15,612 bases of DNA from Parachlamydiaceae bacterium (GTDB taxonomy: Bacteria; Chlamydiota; Chlamydiia; Chlamydiales; Parachlamydiaceae). A model generated the notes under the pieces. That model was not told the DNA's origin and ran no database searches. It saw only the letters and a list, made by a program, of their open reading frames with translations. The DNA lies in contig JACDDG010000011.1 of NCBI GenBank assembly GCA_013817115.1, positions 476-16,087 of the forward strand, given 5' to 3'. The position numbers were made by a program, and so were the translations under genes. Numbering within the stretch: position 1 is the stretch's first letter; every line of letters begins with the position of its first letter. Below are positions 7,384 to 15,542 of the stretch, in pieces.

Positions 7384-8079
7384 CTAGACTGACCCATCTT
7401 CTGATTTTATAATATCTTTGTTTTGAACTTGTTCTCTAGCTTGATTGAAGCCATAGCCGATCAACACTTTAAACCAGATAAAGGAAACCTTCACGCCGTA
7501 CGTACATTTTCGAAAAAATGTGCGGCCCCCAGTTCCTTTCTTTGGAAAAATTCCGAATATTGGCTTTAAAAGTAAACCACATTGACTTAAAAGACGGAAA
7601 ATCGCTGAAAGAGGAGGCTTAAGAGCTGCAATCAATTTAAAACAAAGCTGAAAAAAATTTTTTAAAAGAGAAGCAATTGGACGATAAATCACAAGAAACG
7701 CTCTAATGCAAGGAGGAACAATCGTTTGCCATAATTTTTGGAGCATTCGAAATAGAGGCAAGATAAATTTTGCCATCAGTAACCGAGGAAGTTGGTTAAA
7801 AAGAAAATAAAAAGGAAAAACTAAGACCATAAAAATGCATTTTACAAATTTAAGCAGGAAAGGAAAATTTCCGGCCTTAAATTGCTCTTTGAGCTGATTT
7901 TCAATATGATCAGGATCTACAGAATCAGCGGCTCTTGCTCTAGCTATTGCCTGACGCTGTTCCACGATAAAAGGCGTTCCATGGTTTCTAATCGAAAGAA
8001 ATACGGAAGAATCGTTTTCGCATTTACGAATTGAATCATAACATCCTCGTCCATTTAAAAGACCGCTAGGCTTAGCCAT
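7384..8079 (-). CDS. Hypothetical hydrophobic protein, 231 aa
   Basis: I do not recognise the family. Residues 1-72 are hydrophilic, with an Ala/Arg-rich helix (QRQAIARARA, 41-50). Residues 73-178 are strongly hydrophobic, with many Phe, Leu, Pro and Lys, and contain several possible membrane or amphipathic helices (about 77-94, 101-112, 125-150 and 156-178). The tail is basic, then polar (NQAREQVQNKDIIKSEDGSV). There is no classical signal peptide. The start is well supported: GGAG lies 7 nt before ATG, and a TTGCTA-17-TACAAT promoter lies upstream. It reads against its neighbours and stands alone. A membrane-associated or secreted effector-like role is possible but not shown by the sequence. 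Confidence 0.75.
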   Translation of the reverse strand: MAKPSGLLNGRGCYDSIRKCENDSSVFLSIRNHGTPFIVEQRQAIARARAADSVDPDHIENQLKEQFKAGNFPFLLKFVKCIFMVLVFPFYFLFNQLPRLLMAKFILPLFRMLQKLWQTIVPPCIRAFLVIYRPIASLLKNFFQLCFKLIAALKPPLSAIFRLLSQCGLLLKPIFGIFPKKGTGGRTFFRKCTYGVKVSFIWFKVLIGYGFNQAREQVQNKDIIKSEDGSV

Positions 8080-8131
8080 TTTATCTCCGATTGATTTAAA
8101 TTAGATTTTAATAAATGATGTGTATAACATT

Positions 8132-8160
8132 ATTGTACAGATTTTTTTATTATTTAGCAA
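8132..8160 (-). promoter_or_regulatory. Sigma70/sigma66-type promoter for the 231-aa gene
   Basis: On the minus strand, TTGCTA (complement 8155-8160) and TACAAT (complement 8132-8137) are separated by exactly 17 bp. This places the start site near 8125 and gives a 5' leader of about 45 nt before the ATG at 8079. Confidence 0.6.
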
Positions 8161-8305
8161 GAGCAAATGTGAAACTGAGCAATCTCAATGTCAAAAAAAA
8201 AAGATTCCCCATTTTAAGTCTTTTAATTTGGAAAAGGTAATTTCATCTAGCAAATACGTGAAAGCAAAATAGCCTTTCAAAACTAAAGATTATGTGGAAA
8301 GAAGA

Positions 8306-8428
8306 GAAGAGGTGTTTGAAATCTTTTAACTCACACCTACAGGACTTGCCTTAAAATGTTCCTTTCCAATGCTATAAGACGCGATATTACACAAACCAAA
8401 GGCATGACGATGAAAAGGGTTAATAAAA
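8306..8428 (+). pseudogene. Decayed fragment of uvrA (linker-region relic)
   Basis: This short stretch is clearly related to intact uvrA at about 12390-12485. Both share GGACTTGCC, then TTTCCAATGCTAT, then GACGCGATATTA, then ACAAAC and TGATGAAAAG-like segments in the same order and spacing. Translated, the relic reads EEVFEIF-stop-LTPTGLALK, against PEEIAKLDTPTGLAVK in intact UvrA. It then loses the frame through a one-base deletion (TCCTTT versus TCCCTTT). It carries an in-frame stop and small indels, so it cannot be functional. The matched part is the segment joining the second and third ATPase domains, so the relic could be the end of a once separate uvrA copy. The boundaries are approximate. 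Confidence 0.8.
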
Positions 8429-8602
8429 TTCGTGTACGAAGCTTAAAGTTTTTAGCAGAAACTAATTTGGAAAAAGTTTACAAATGTTAATTCTTACATT
8501 ATTAAATTTTTGCTAAAATTTTTTGTTAATTAAAATAAAAACATAAAACCACTTACTGAATCCTCCGACAAATAAATTAAAAAAATTAACTTAACTTATC
8601 TA

Positions 8603-8632
8603 TTTACAATTATAACAAAAATTTTGTATAAT
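8603..8632 (+). promoter_or_regulatory. Sigma70/sigma66-type promoter for the repeat protein gene
   Basis: TTTACA (8603-8608) and TATAAT (8627-8632) are separated by 18 bp of AT-rich DNA. The predicted start is near 8640, which leaves a leader of about 38 nt before the ATG at 8678. Confidence 0.65.
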
Positions 8633-8677
8633 AGCATATTAGTGCGTTATTTTCAATAAACTAAAAAATGGATTTTT

Positions 8678-9478
8678 ATGCAAGTTACTACCTATAAAAA
8701 CATAGTTGAAACTTTAAATGATAAATTTAAAGAAATAAAAGATGCGGAGAAAAATATTGCTCGACTAAATACAACAAAAAACCAGCAAACCATAGCAAAA
8801 GATTATAGCGACTTTCGCTATTCTCAAGAAACATCTTATGGCTTAAAAACTGCGCATGATTCAAGGATTCACGCATTTGCAAAAGGGGTTTTCCTTATGC
8901 TTGGGGGTACGTTAGGGCTTATTTGCTTTGGAATCACACGAACTCCTGAAGCATCCTCCGGCTTAAGAATTGCGCATGAATCAAAGATTGGCGCATTTGT
9001 GAATGGGCTTTTTTCAATGCTTAAGGGTACGTTAGGGCTTTTTGGCCTTGAGATCATACAAACACCTATTAGTATTGTGTTATCTTTTGGAATGGATCCT
9101 GGGATGAACGAGAAAGTAATATTACCAGGATACTCAGAGCTTGCAGAACGAATCAGAAAAGGGGCTTATTGCTTTGGTTCTGCATTTAAAGATAAGGCAA
9201 CCATCCTCAATGAATTAGTTGACAAGGAAGCTCTCCTTGAACTTCAAGTTGAAGAATTTGAAAATTCTAATAACATATTTATTAAATTAAATAATTCTGT
9301 TCAAATCATTAATGTTAACGCAGATTTTATCGCTGAATACGGAGAAAATTTCAACCAAAACCTATCTCACAAAGTCATTCTTATTTCAAATGAAGTTAAC
9401 TCTAAGGTAATGATAAAAAATGCAATTAATTTAAATAATTTAATGTTAAAGCAAAAAAAAATTATGAAAGGAAGATAG
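8678..9478 (+). CDS. Hypothetical protein with two 40-residue tandem repeats, 266 aa
   Basis: I do not recognise the family. Residues 1-50 are hydrophilic and helical (KEIKDAEKNIARL). Residues 51-90 and 91-130 are tandem repeats of one unit, 22/40 identical by hand count. Each has the pattern GL-x2-AH-[DE]-S-[RK]-I-x-AF followed by a Gly-rich hydrophobic GTLGL segment that could insert in a membrane. The same duplication is visible in DNA with a 120-bp period. Residues 131-266 are polar and Asn-rich with Leu/Ile heptad-like stretches, possibly a coiled coil. It has a good promoter. The ribosome-binding site is weak (GGA 5 nt before ATG). The AT-rich codon use, the internal repeats and the lack of any recognised family suggest a lineage-specific, possibly host-interaction, protein. 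Confidence 0.75.
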   Translation: MQVTTYKNIVETLNDKFKEIKDAEKNIARLNTTKNQQTIAKDYSDFRYSQETSYGLKTAHDSRIHAFAKGVFLMLGGTLGLICFGITRTPEASSGLRIAHESKIGAFVNGLFSMLKGTLGLFGLEIIQTPISIVLSFGMDPGMNEKVILPGYSELAERIRKGAYCFGSAFKDKATILNELVDKEALLELQVEEFENSNNIFIKLNNSVQIINVNADFIAEYGENFNQNLSHKVILISNEVNSKVMIKNAINLNNLMLKQKKIMKGR

Positions 9479-9517
9479 ATTATAAGAACAATATAATAAT
9501 AGTTTTTATGGTCATCC

Positions 9518-9547
9518 ATCGCGTACATTCGAAAGAGTGTTCGCGAT
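9518..9547. terminator. Hairpin with GAAA tetraloop between the repeat protein gene and uvrA
   Basis: ATCGCG-T-ACATTC, a GAAA loop, then GAGTGT-T-CGCGAT forms a 13-position stem with one T-T mismatch and one G-U pair. It lies 40 nt after the 266-aa gene stop. There is no T run immediately after, so terminator function is only possible. An RNA structure in the uvrA leader is the alternative. Confidence 0.4.
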
Positions 9548-9556
9548 TCACCAACC

Positions 9557-9581
9557 GTAAAAAATATGATTAATTTTTTAC
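9557..9581. terminator. Second hairpin, terminator-like, just before uvrA
   Basis: GTAAAAAAT and ATTTTTTAC are a perfect 9-bp inverted repeat around a 7-nt loop (ATGATTA). The stem is AT-rich, so it would be weak on its own. In tandem with the GAAA hairpin at 9518-9547 it may form a terminator for the upstream gene, or a structured leader for uvrA. It ends next to the TTG at 9582, which argues against that TTG as a start codon. Confidence 0.4.
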
Positions 9582-9617
9582 TTGATTTCTAATTGTCTTT
9601 TACTTAAAATCATTTCT

Positions 9618-12600
9618 ATGAATCAGCGCGAAATCATATTAAAAAAAGTTAAAGTCCATAACCTAAAATCTGTAGATTTGACGCTACCCTGCAACGAATT
9701 TGTTGTGTTCACCGGCGTTTCAGGTTCAGGAAAGTCTTCGCTTGCCTTTGATACTTTGTATGTGGAAGGCCAACGTCGCTATGTTGAGTCTCTTTCAACC
9801 TTTGCAAGACGTCAGCTTGGCGATTTTGCTAAGCCTGATATTGAATTTGCTTCCGGGATTTCACCGACCATCTCCATCGAACAAAAAACTGCAGGGCGCA
9901 ATCCTCGCTCGACTGTTGGCACACTCACTGAAATATACGATTATTTTCGCGTTTTATTTGCGCGCGTTGCGACTCCCCACTGCCCTGTTAGTGGAGAGCC
10001 TGTTCTTCCACAAAGTCGCGAACGCATCATTAAAACAGTGCAGACTCTTCCTACCGGCACAAAAATATTGATTTTAACCCCCTTCGCCAGAGCTAAAAAA
10101 GCTGAATTTAAAGAAGATTTTCAAGAATTACTTCGCAAAGGATTTACACGAGCTCGAGTTGATGGCAAAGTAATTAACTTAAGCGATGATATCTCTTTAG
10201 ATGGAAATGTTGCCCACAATGTTGACATCGTCATTGACCGGATCGTCGTTCAAGCGAATAATCTGTCGCGCATTGCAGAGTCATTGACCACTGCTTTAAA
10301 TCTTGGAGAAGGTGTTTGTAGTATCTTTGAAGTGGATAGCGAAGAAGAACATCTTTACTCGATGCATGCTTATTCACAAGCGTCAGGCCTTTCTTACACC
10401 TCCCTTGAACCTTCTGATTTCTCCTTCAACAGTCCTACCGGCATGTGCGAAACTTGTCTAGGACTTGGTAAAATCAATGAATTTGATTTAAATCTTGTCA
10501 TCGATCCGGAAAAAAGTATCGAAGAAGATTGCTGCTCAGTTGCTAGCTCTTACCAGACAGTACGCTACGGTAACATCTATGAAAACTTGGCTAGCTTATT
10601 TAACTTCAGCATAGCAACTCCCTGGAAAAACCTTTCTGCTAAAGCCAAAAAAGTCTTTTTGTATGGTACCGACAAGAAGTGGACACGCATGTCTTTTATG
10701 AATAAAAATACAGGTTCCACTTGGACCGATCATATTCAGTGGCGTGGTGTTTTATATGAAGCTCATACACGTTTCACAGAAGCAAAAAGTGCATCCTACC
10801 AGAAGAAAATGCAATTGCTTATGGTCAATCAAATTTGCCCTGCCTGCGAAGGTCAACTCTTAAAACCTTATCCCGCGGCTGCTTTTTTAGGCGGTAAACG
10901 AATCAGCGATCTGACACAGATGACCGTCGCGAAGTGTTTAGATTTTTTCTCCAATTCTTTGAGACTTTCAGACAATGAAATGCGCATCGCCGAGGAACTG
11001 TTAAAGGAAATTAATCAACGTCTCGAATTTCTTGTACAAGTTGGATTGCATTATTTAACTCTTAGCCGAACAGCCCCCACCCTTTCCGGTGGAGAAGCTC
11101 AACGTGTTCGCCTTGCCTCACAGATTGGTTGCGGACTGGTAGGAATCACCTATATTCTCGATGAACCTTCTATTGGTTTGCATCCTAGTGATAATCATCG
11201 ACTGATTGGGACACTAAAGCATTTGCGTGACATGGGCAATAATGTTATCGTTGTAGAACATGATGAAGAGACCATTTGGGCTGCTGATCGAATCGTTGAT
11301 GTAGGTCCCGGCCCTGGTTCACGCGGTGGAGAAATCGTCGTTAATGGTTCTTTAACTGATTTGTTAAACAGTCAAACTTCAATTACTGCTAGCTATCTAA
11401 CCGGTAAACGGACTATTTCTATTCCTGCGGAAAGACGTGAGCCCTCTCCAGAAACGATTGGTATTTACGGGGCTACGCACCATAACCTCAAAAATGTTGA
11501 TGCATCATTCCCCCTTGGAGTCTTCATTGCGGTAACGGGGGTTTCCGGTTCAGGTAAATCGTCTCTTATTACTGACATTCTTTATCCCGCTCTTTCTAAT
11601 GCACTTCATGGCGGTGAACATACTATTGGACCCCACAGAGAAATTAAAGGCATCGAAAAAATCGACAAAGTCATTGCTATCGATCAAACACCGATAGGAC
11701 GCAATCCTCGGTCCAATTCTGCCACTTATATTAAACTGTTCGATGAAATTCGTGACCTTTTTAGCAATCTTCCGGATAGCCAAGCCCGCGGCTATAAGCC
11801 TGGACGCTTTAGCTTTAATGTCAAAGAAGGGTCTTGTATCCATTGTGAAGGAATGGGCATGATCAAGATTGACATGGATTTTATGGAAGACTCTTGGGTG
11901 GATTGTCCTTACTGCTTAGGTAGACGGTTTGATCCGGAAACCTTATCCATCTATTTCAAAGGCAAGAATATCAGCGATATTCTTGATATGGAAGTCGCTG
12001 AAGCCTATACCTTTTTTGAGAATATACCCTCTATTCGACGTAAGCTTGATACTCTTCAAAAAGTTGGCATGGAATACATAAAGTTGGGACAATCCTCTAC
12101 AACACTTTCCGGAGGAGAAGCCCAGCGTGTAAAACTAGCCAAAGAACTGACTCGGCCTTCTTCGGGTAATACGCTTTACATTTTGGATGAACCGACAACC
12201 GGGCTTCACTTCCATGACATTAAACATCTTCTTGATGTCCTTCAAGCTTTAGTGAATCGAGGGAATACTGTTTTAGTGATCGAACACAATATGGATGTGG
12301 TTAAAACGGCAGATTGGATAATCGATTTAGGCCCTGAAGGTGGGGAAGGTGGGGGACAAATTATTGCGACCGGCACTCCCGAAGAGATTGCTAAACTCGA
12401 TACCCCTACCGGACTTGCCGTAAAGAGCTCCCTTTCCAATGCTATGCGACGCGATATTATACAAACAAAAGCACATGATGAAAAGTTAGTAATAGAACGC
12501 AAATCGCGAGAAAAATTGGCTATAAACGCGATTACCGTGATCGGTGCGGAACAAAACAATTTAAAAAACCTCAATGTTACAATCCCTCGTCAAAAGTTAA

Positions 12601-15317
12601 CCGTCTGCACAGGCCCTTCCGGCTCCGGCAAGTCTTCTTTTGCCTTTGACACCGTTTATGCTGAGGGACAACGTCGTTATATCGAATCACTTTCTCCTTA
12701 TGCGCGACAGTTTGTCAAACAAATGCCTAAACCTAAAATCGTTCAAATTGAAGGATTATCCCCGGCAATTGCCATTGAACAAAAAGCACATGCCGGAAAT
12801 CCTCGAAGTACCATTGGTACAATGACGGAGATTTATGATTATTTACGGGTTCTTTATGCACGTATCGGTATTCCACATTGCCCTGAAACGGGCGAACTCA
12901 TCGAAACTATTACTAAACAGCAAGTCGTAGACCGCATTCTAGCTTATCCGGAAGGAGAAAAAATTCAGGTGTTAGCTCCGATTGATATCCGGAAAAATGA
13001 AAAATTTGAAGATATCTTGCTTCGCTTGCAAAGACAGGGTTATTTACGTATCCGTCTCAACGGCGAATTCTATGAACTTGACAGTGCTGAAAACTCTATA
13101 CCCTTTGATCGCAAACGCAAAAATGAGCTTTTTTTGGTCGTTGATCGCCTTAAAATTAATCCTTCAATCAAAAACCGTCTTCTGGAAGCCATTGAAAACA
13201 GCTCTACTATCGGACAAAGTAAGCTTTTAATCGTTCGTCCGAATGAAGATGTTTTATTCAATCTTGCATTCGCAGTTGTAAGCACCGGGAAATCCTATCC
13301 AGAGATTACTCCTCACACATTTGCTTTTAATACAACAGAAGGAATGTGCCCAGACTGCCTAGGATTGGGCTACCAATATGGAGCCAATTTTGCGACTCAT
13401 TCTGAGATCATGATGCAATCTTTGAAGGGGCTTATGCGTAGGTTATGGGTCAATAAATTCACTAAAGAAGCTTTTGCATTAATGGAGCTCTTTTTAAAAG
13501 AAGAGAATATCAATCCTAATTTGCCTTTAAAGCAGATCCCGTCCGCAAAACTCCAGCTGGTGATGAACGGTTCCCCTCCGGAAAAATGGTACACAGCTCC
13601 CCAAGGATTTAAATTTCGCTGGATGGGCATCAACGCGACAATGGCCAAAGCTGGTAAAGCCGGACTCGGTGAAATTAAAGAAGCTGTCATTCCTTTTCTT
13701 GAAGAACTCACTTGCCCTTCGTGCGAAGGTGCGCGGATCAATCCACTGGCTCGTCATGTAACTATCGCTAATTTAGCTATTGATGCTTTATGCCGATTAC
13801 CAATTGATCAAGCTCTCGCATTTATTAAAAAAATTAACTTGCCTCCAAAAGAAAGCAAGACCTTAGATGAAGTCAAAGCACAGCTGAATAGCCGACTAAG
13901 TTTCCTCACCGGGGTTGGATTACACTACTTGTCTCTTGATCGAAAAGCTCCAACACTTAGTGGAGGAGAAGCTCAGCGTATTCGCCTTGCCAGCCAATTG
14001 GGAAGCGGCTTGACCGGTGTACTTTATGTATTGGATGAGCCAACCATTGGCCTGCACCCACGTGATAGCGATCGTTTAAATGCAACTTTGCAAGATCTTA
14101 AGAACCTTGGTAATACATTATTAATGGTCGAACACGATCCTTTGACAATTGCCAAAGCAGACTACATTCTCGATTTTGGCCCCGCTTCTGGCGATAAGGG
14201 AGGACATATTACTGCCCAAGGAACCTACAAGCAAATTTTGCGCAGTGCTAAATCCCTTACCGGAGCCTATCTATCTGGCAAAGAATCGATTTCTATACCC
14301 AAAAGTAGACGGTCCATTGCCCGTGGATCTATTGCGATAACAGATGCCTCAGCCAATAATTTAAGAAATATTAATCTTGATATACCTTTGCATGCATTAA
14401 CAATTCTCACAGGAGTTTCCGGATCAGGCAAATCTACGCTGCTTGAAGATGTATTGCACCCTGCTGCTTCGCAAGGGGTCTCGAAAATGATCGATGAAGT
14501 CCAGTTGAAATATGGTAAAGTCAGTGGATTAAGCGCTTTTGATCGTGTTATCTCGATCGACCAAAAACCCGTAGGTCATACCGTTCGCGCAGATGTCAGT
14601 ACGTATGTCGATGTCCTCACCCGCATTCGTGAATTTTTTGCATCGATCCCAGCAGCTGCAATGCGTGGTTTACAACCAAAACATTTTAGCTGCAATCATC
14701 GCAAAGGAATGTGTACGGCTTGTTGGGGATTGGGTTACAGAAAAGTAGAAATGCACTTCCTTCCTCCGATTAAAATTGTTTGTGAAGATTGCAAAGGGCT
14801 TAGGCTGAATCCTTTAAGTCTCGAAATTGTCTATGGAGGCAAAAACTTGGGGCAATGGTTAGACACGACCATCGATGAGGTCCGAAAGGGATTTGAAATG
14901 CATCCTCGCATTACACGCATTTTGGACACATTAATTGCGGTTGGGCTTGGCTACCTTAAACTTGGTCAAGAAATCGTTTCATTGTCAGGTGGTGAAGCTC
15001 AACGGATAAAACTAAGCCGTGAACTTGCCAAACGTTCTTCAGGTAAAACTCTTTATTTGCTTGATGAGCCGACAACAGGGTTGCATAGTGATGACATCAA
15101 GAAATTGTTGTCTGTTTTGCATAAGTTAGTCGACAAAGGCAATACGATGGTCATTATTGAGCATAATCTAGAAATCATCAAAAACGGCGATCATATTATC
15201 GAGCTAGGTCCTGATGCAGGAGAAAAGGGAGGCCAAATCGTATGTTCCGGCACTCCAGAAGAAGTCGCATTGCATCCGACATCTTGGACCGCACCTTATC
15301 TAAAAAACGTTTTGTAG
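9618..15317 (+). CDS. uvrA: UvrA excinuclease ABC subunit A, fused tandem double-length form
   Basis: UvrA is the damage-recognition ATPase of nucleotide excision repair and hands lesions to UvrB. The 1899-residue protein consists of two complete UvrA units in one chain (about 1-950 and 960-1899); ordinary UvrA has about 940 residues. All four ABC ATPases look intact. Walker A motifs are at about 33-41, 641-649, 999-1007 (GPSGSGKSS) and 1599-1607. LSGGEAQR signatures are at about 489, 830, 1447 and 1789. Each signature is followed by an LDEP Walker B. Zinc modules are kept in both units: CETC/CPAC, CIHC/CPYC, CPDC/CPSC and CTAC/CEDC. One chain could therefore do the work of the usual dimer. 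Fused uvrA is known in chlamydiae. I chose ATG 9618 (MNQREIILKKVKVHNLKSVD); an upstream TTG at 9582 adds 12 non-conserved residues next to a hairpin. Neither start has a clear Shine-Dalgarno sequence. Confidence 0.97.
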   Translation: MNQREIILKKVKVHNLKSVDLTLPCNEFVVFTGVSGSGKSSLAFDTLYVEGQRRYVESLSTFARRQLGDFAKPDIEFASGISPTISIEQKTAGRNPRSTVGTLTEIYDYFRVLFARVATPHCPVSGEPVLPQSRERIIKTVQTLPTGTKILILTPFARAKKAEFKEDFQELLRKGFTRARVDGKVINLSDDISLDGNVAHNVDIVIDRIVVQANNLSRIAESLTTALNLGEGVCSIFEVDSEEEHLYSMHAYSQASGLSYTSLEPSDFSFNSPTGMCETCLGLGKINEFDLNLVIDPEKSIEEDCCSVASSYQTVRYGNIYENLASLFNFSIATPWKNLSAKAKKVFLYGTDKKWTRMSFMNKNTGSTWTDHIQWRGVLYEAHTRFTEAKSASYQKKMQLLMVNQICPACEGQLLKPYPAAAFLGGKRISDLTQMTVAKCLDFFSNSLRLSDNEMRIAEELLKEINQRLEFLVQVGLHYLTLSRTAPTLSGGEAQRVRLASQIGCGLVGITYILDEPSIGLHPSDNHRLIGTLKHLRDMGNNVIVVEHDEETIWAADRIVDVGPGPGSRGGEIVVNGSLTDLLNSQTSITASYLTGKRTISIPAERREPSPETIGIYGATHHNLKNVDASFPLGVFIAVTGVSGSGKSSLITDILYPALSNALHGGEHTIGPHREIKGIEKIDKVIAIDQTPIGRNPRSNSATYIKLFDEIRDLFSNLPDSQARGYKPGRFSFNVKEGSCIHCEGMGMIKIDMDFMEDSWVDCPYCLGRRFDPETLSIYFKGKNISDILDMEVAEAYTFFENIPSIRRKLDTLQKVGMEYIKLGQSSTTLSGGEAQRVKLAKELTRPSSGNTLYILDEPTTGLHFHDIKHLLDVLQALVNRGNTVLVIEHNMDVVKTADWIIDLGPEGGEGGGQIIATGTPEEIAKLDTPTGLAVKSSLSNAMRRDIIQTKAHDEKLVIERKSREKLAINAITVIGAEQNNLKNLNVTIPRQKLTVCTGPSGSGKSSFAFDTVYAEGQRRYIESLSPYARQFVKQMPKPKIVQIEGLSPAIAIEQKAHAGNPRSTIGTMTEIYDYLRVLYARIGIPHCPETGELIETITKQQVVDRILAYPEGEKIQVLAPIDIRKNEKFEDILLRLQRQGYLRIRLNGEFYELDSAENSIPFDRKRKNELFLVVDRLKINPSIKNRLLEAIENSSTIGQSKLLIVRPNEDVLFNLAFAVVSTGKSYPEITPHTFAFNTTEGMCPDCLGLGYQYGANFATHSEIMMQSLKGLMRRLWVNKFTKEAFALMELFLKEENINPNLPLKQIPSAKLQLVMNGSPPEKWYTAPQGFKFRWMGINATMAKAGKAGLGEIKEAVIPFLEELTCPSCEGARINPLARHVTIANLAIDALCRLPIDQALAFIKKINLPPKESKTLDEVKAQLNSRLSFLTGVGLHYLSLDRKAPTLSGGEAQRIRLASQLGSGLTGVLYVLDEPTIGLHPRDSDRLNATLQDLKNLGNTLLMVEHDPLTIAKADYILDFGPASGDKGGHITAQGTYKQILRSAKSLTGAYLSGKESISIPKSRRSIARGSIAITDASANNLRNINLDIPLHALTILTGVSGSGKSTLLEDVLHPAASQGVSKMIDEVQLKYGKVSGLSAFDRVISIDQKPVGHTVRADVSTYVDVLTRIREFFASIPAAAMRGLQPKHFSCNHRKGMCTACWGLGYRKVEMHFLPPIKIVCEDCKGLRLNPLSLEIVYGGKNLGQWLDTTIDEVRKGFEMHPRITRILDTLIAVGLGYLKLGQEIVSLSGGEAQRIKLSRELAKRSSGKTLYLLDEPTTGLHSDDIKKLLSVLHKLVDKGNTMVIIEHNLEIIKNGDHIIELGPDAGEKGGQIVCSGTPEEVALHPTSWTAPYLKNVL

Positions 15318-15326
15318 TTTCTCAGC

Positions 15327-15425
15327 TTCTTTGCGTTTCTTTGCTTCTTCGCGCCTTTGCGTTAACAATTTTTAGCCCCCAAAATTTTAACGCAAAGGCG
15401 CAAAGAAGCAAAGAAACGCAAAGAA
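15327..15425. repeat. Palindromic TTTGCG-type repeat downstream of uvrA
   Basis: The 38-bp arms 15327-15364 and 15388-15425 are inverted copies with a single mismatch, around a 23-nt loop. Each arm is itself built of reiterated CTTTGCG/TTTCTTTGC units. It starts 9 nt after the uvrA stop. Similar CGCAAAGGCGCAAAGAAGC-type intergenic repeats occur in many bacterial genomes (from memory). It can form a long RNA hairpin and may end uvrA transcription, although no T run follows. Small reading frames across it are artefacts of the repeat. Confidence 0.88.
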
Positions 15426-15501
15426 AAACAGGACGTAGCCTCAAACGACAACTCCCCACAAACTTATCACTCAATTTGAAAACTAAACCCAAGTTTAACG
15501 G

Positions 15502-15542
15502 CTTCAAGTTTTCTTAAAGTACTTATAGTAAAGAACTTGAGG
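15502..15542. other. Weak hairpin near the right edge; no gene seen at 15426-15612
   Basis: CTTCAAGTT (15502-15510) and AACTTGAGG (15534-15542) can pair with one G-U. The loop is 23 nt and CTTTTGGG follows. It could be a poor terminator on either strand. The remaining sequence to the window end shows no recognisable gene. Confidence 0.3.

Noticed and set aside
9582..9617. Upstream TTG start adding 12 residues to UvrA
   Set aside because: The extra residues are not like the conserved UvrA N-terminus, the TTG directly abuts a hairpin, and ATG 9618 gives the usual distance to the first Walker A.
9700..14340. Many secondary frames of 61-123 codons within uvrA on both strands
   Set aside because: They are shadows of the strongly coding, motif-rich uvrA frame.
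15327..15425. CRISPR array
   Set aside because: The reiterated units are short and contiguous, with no unique spacers; the structure is an inverted, not direct, repeat.
15242..15517. Two opposing frames of 91 and 61 codons at the uvrA 3' end
   Set aside because: They are produced by the low-complexity TTTGCG palindrome and have repetitive, non-protein-like composition.
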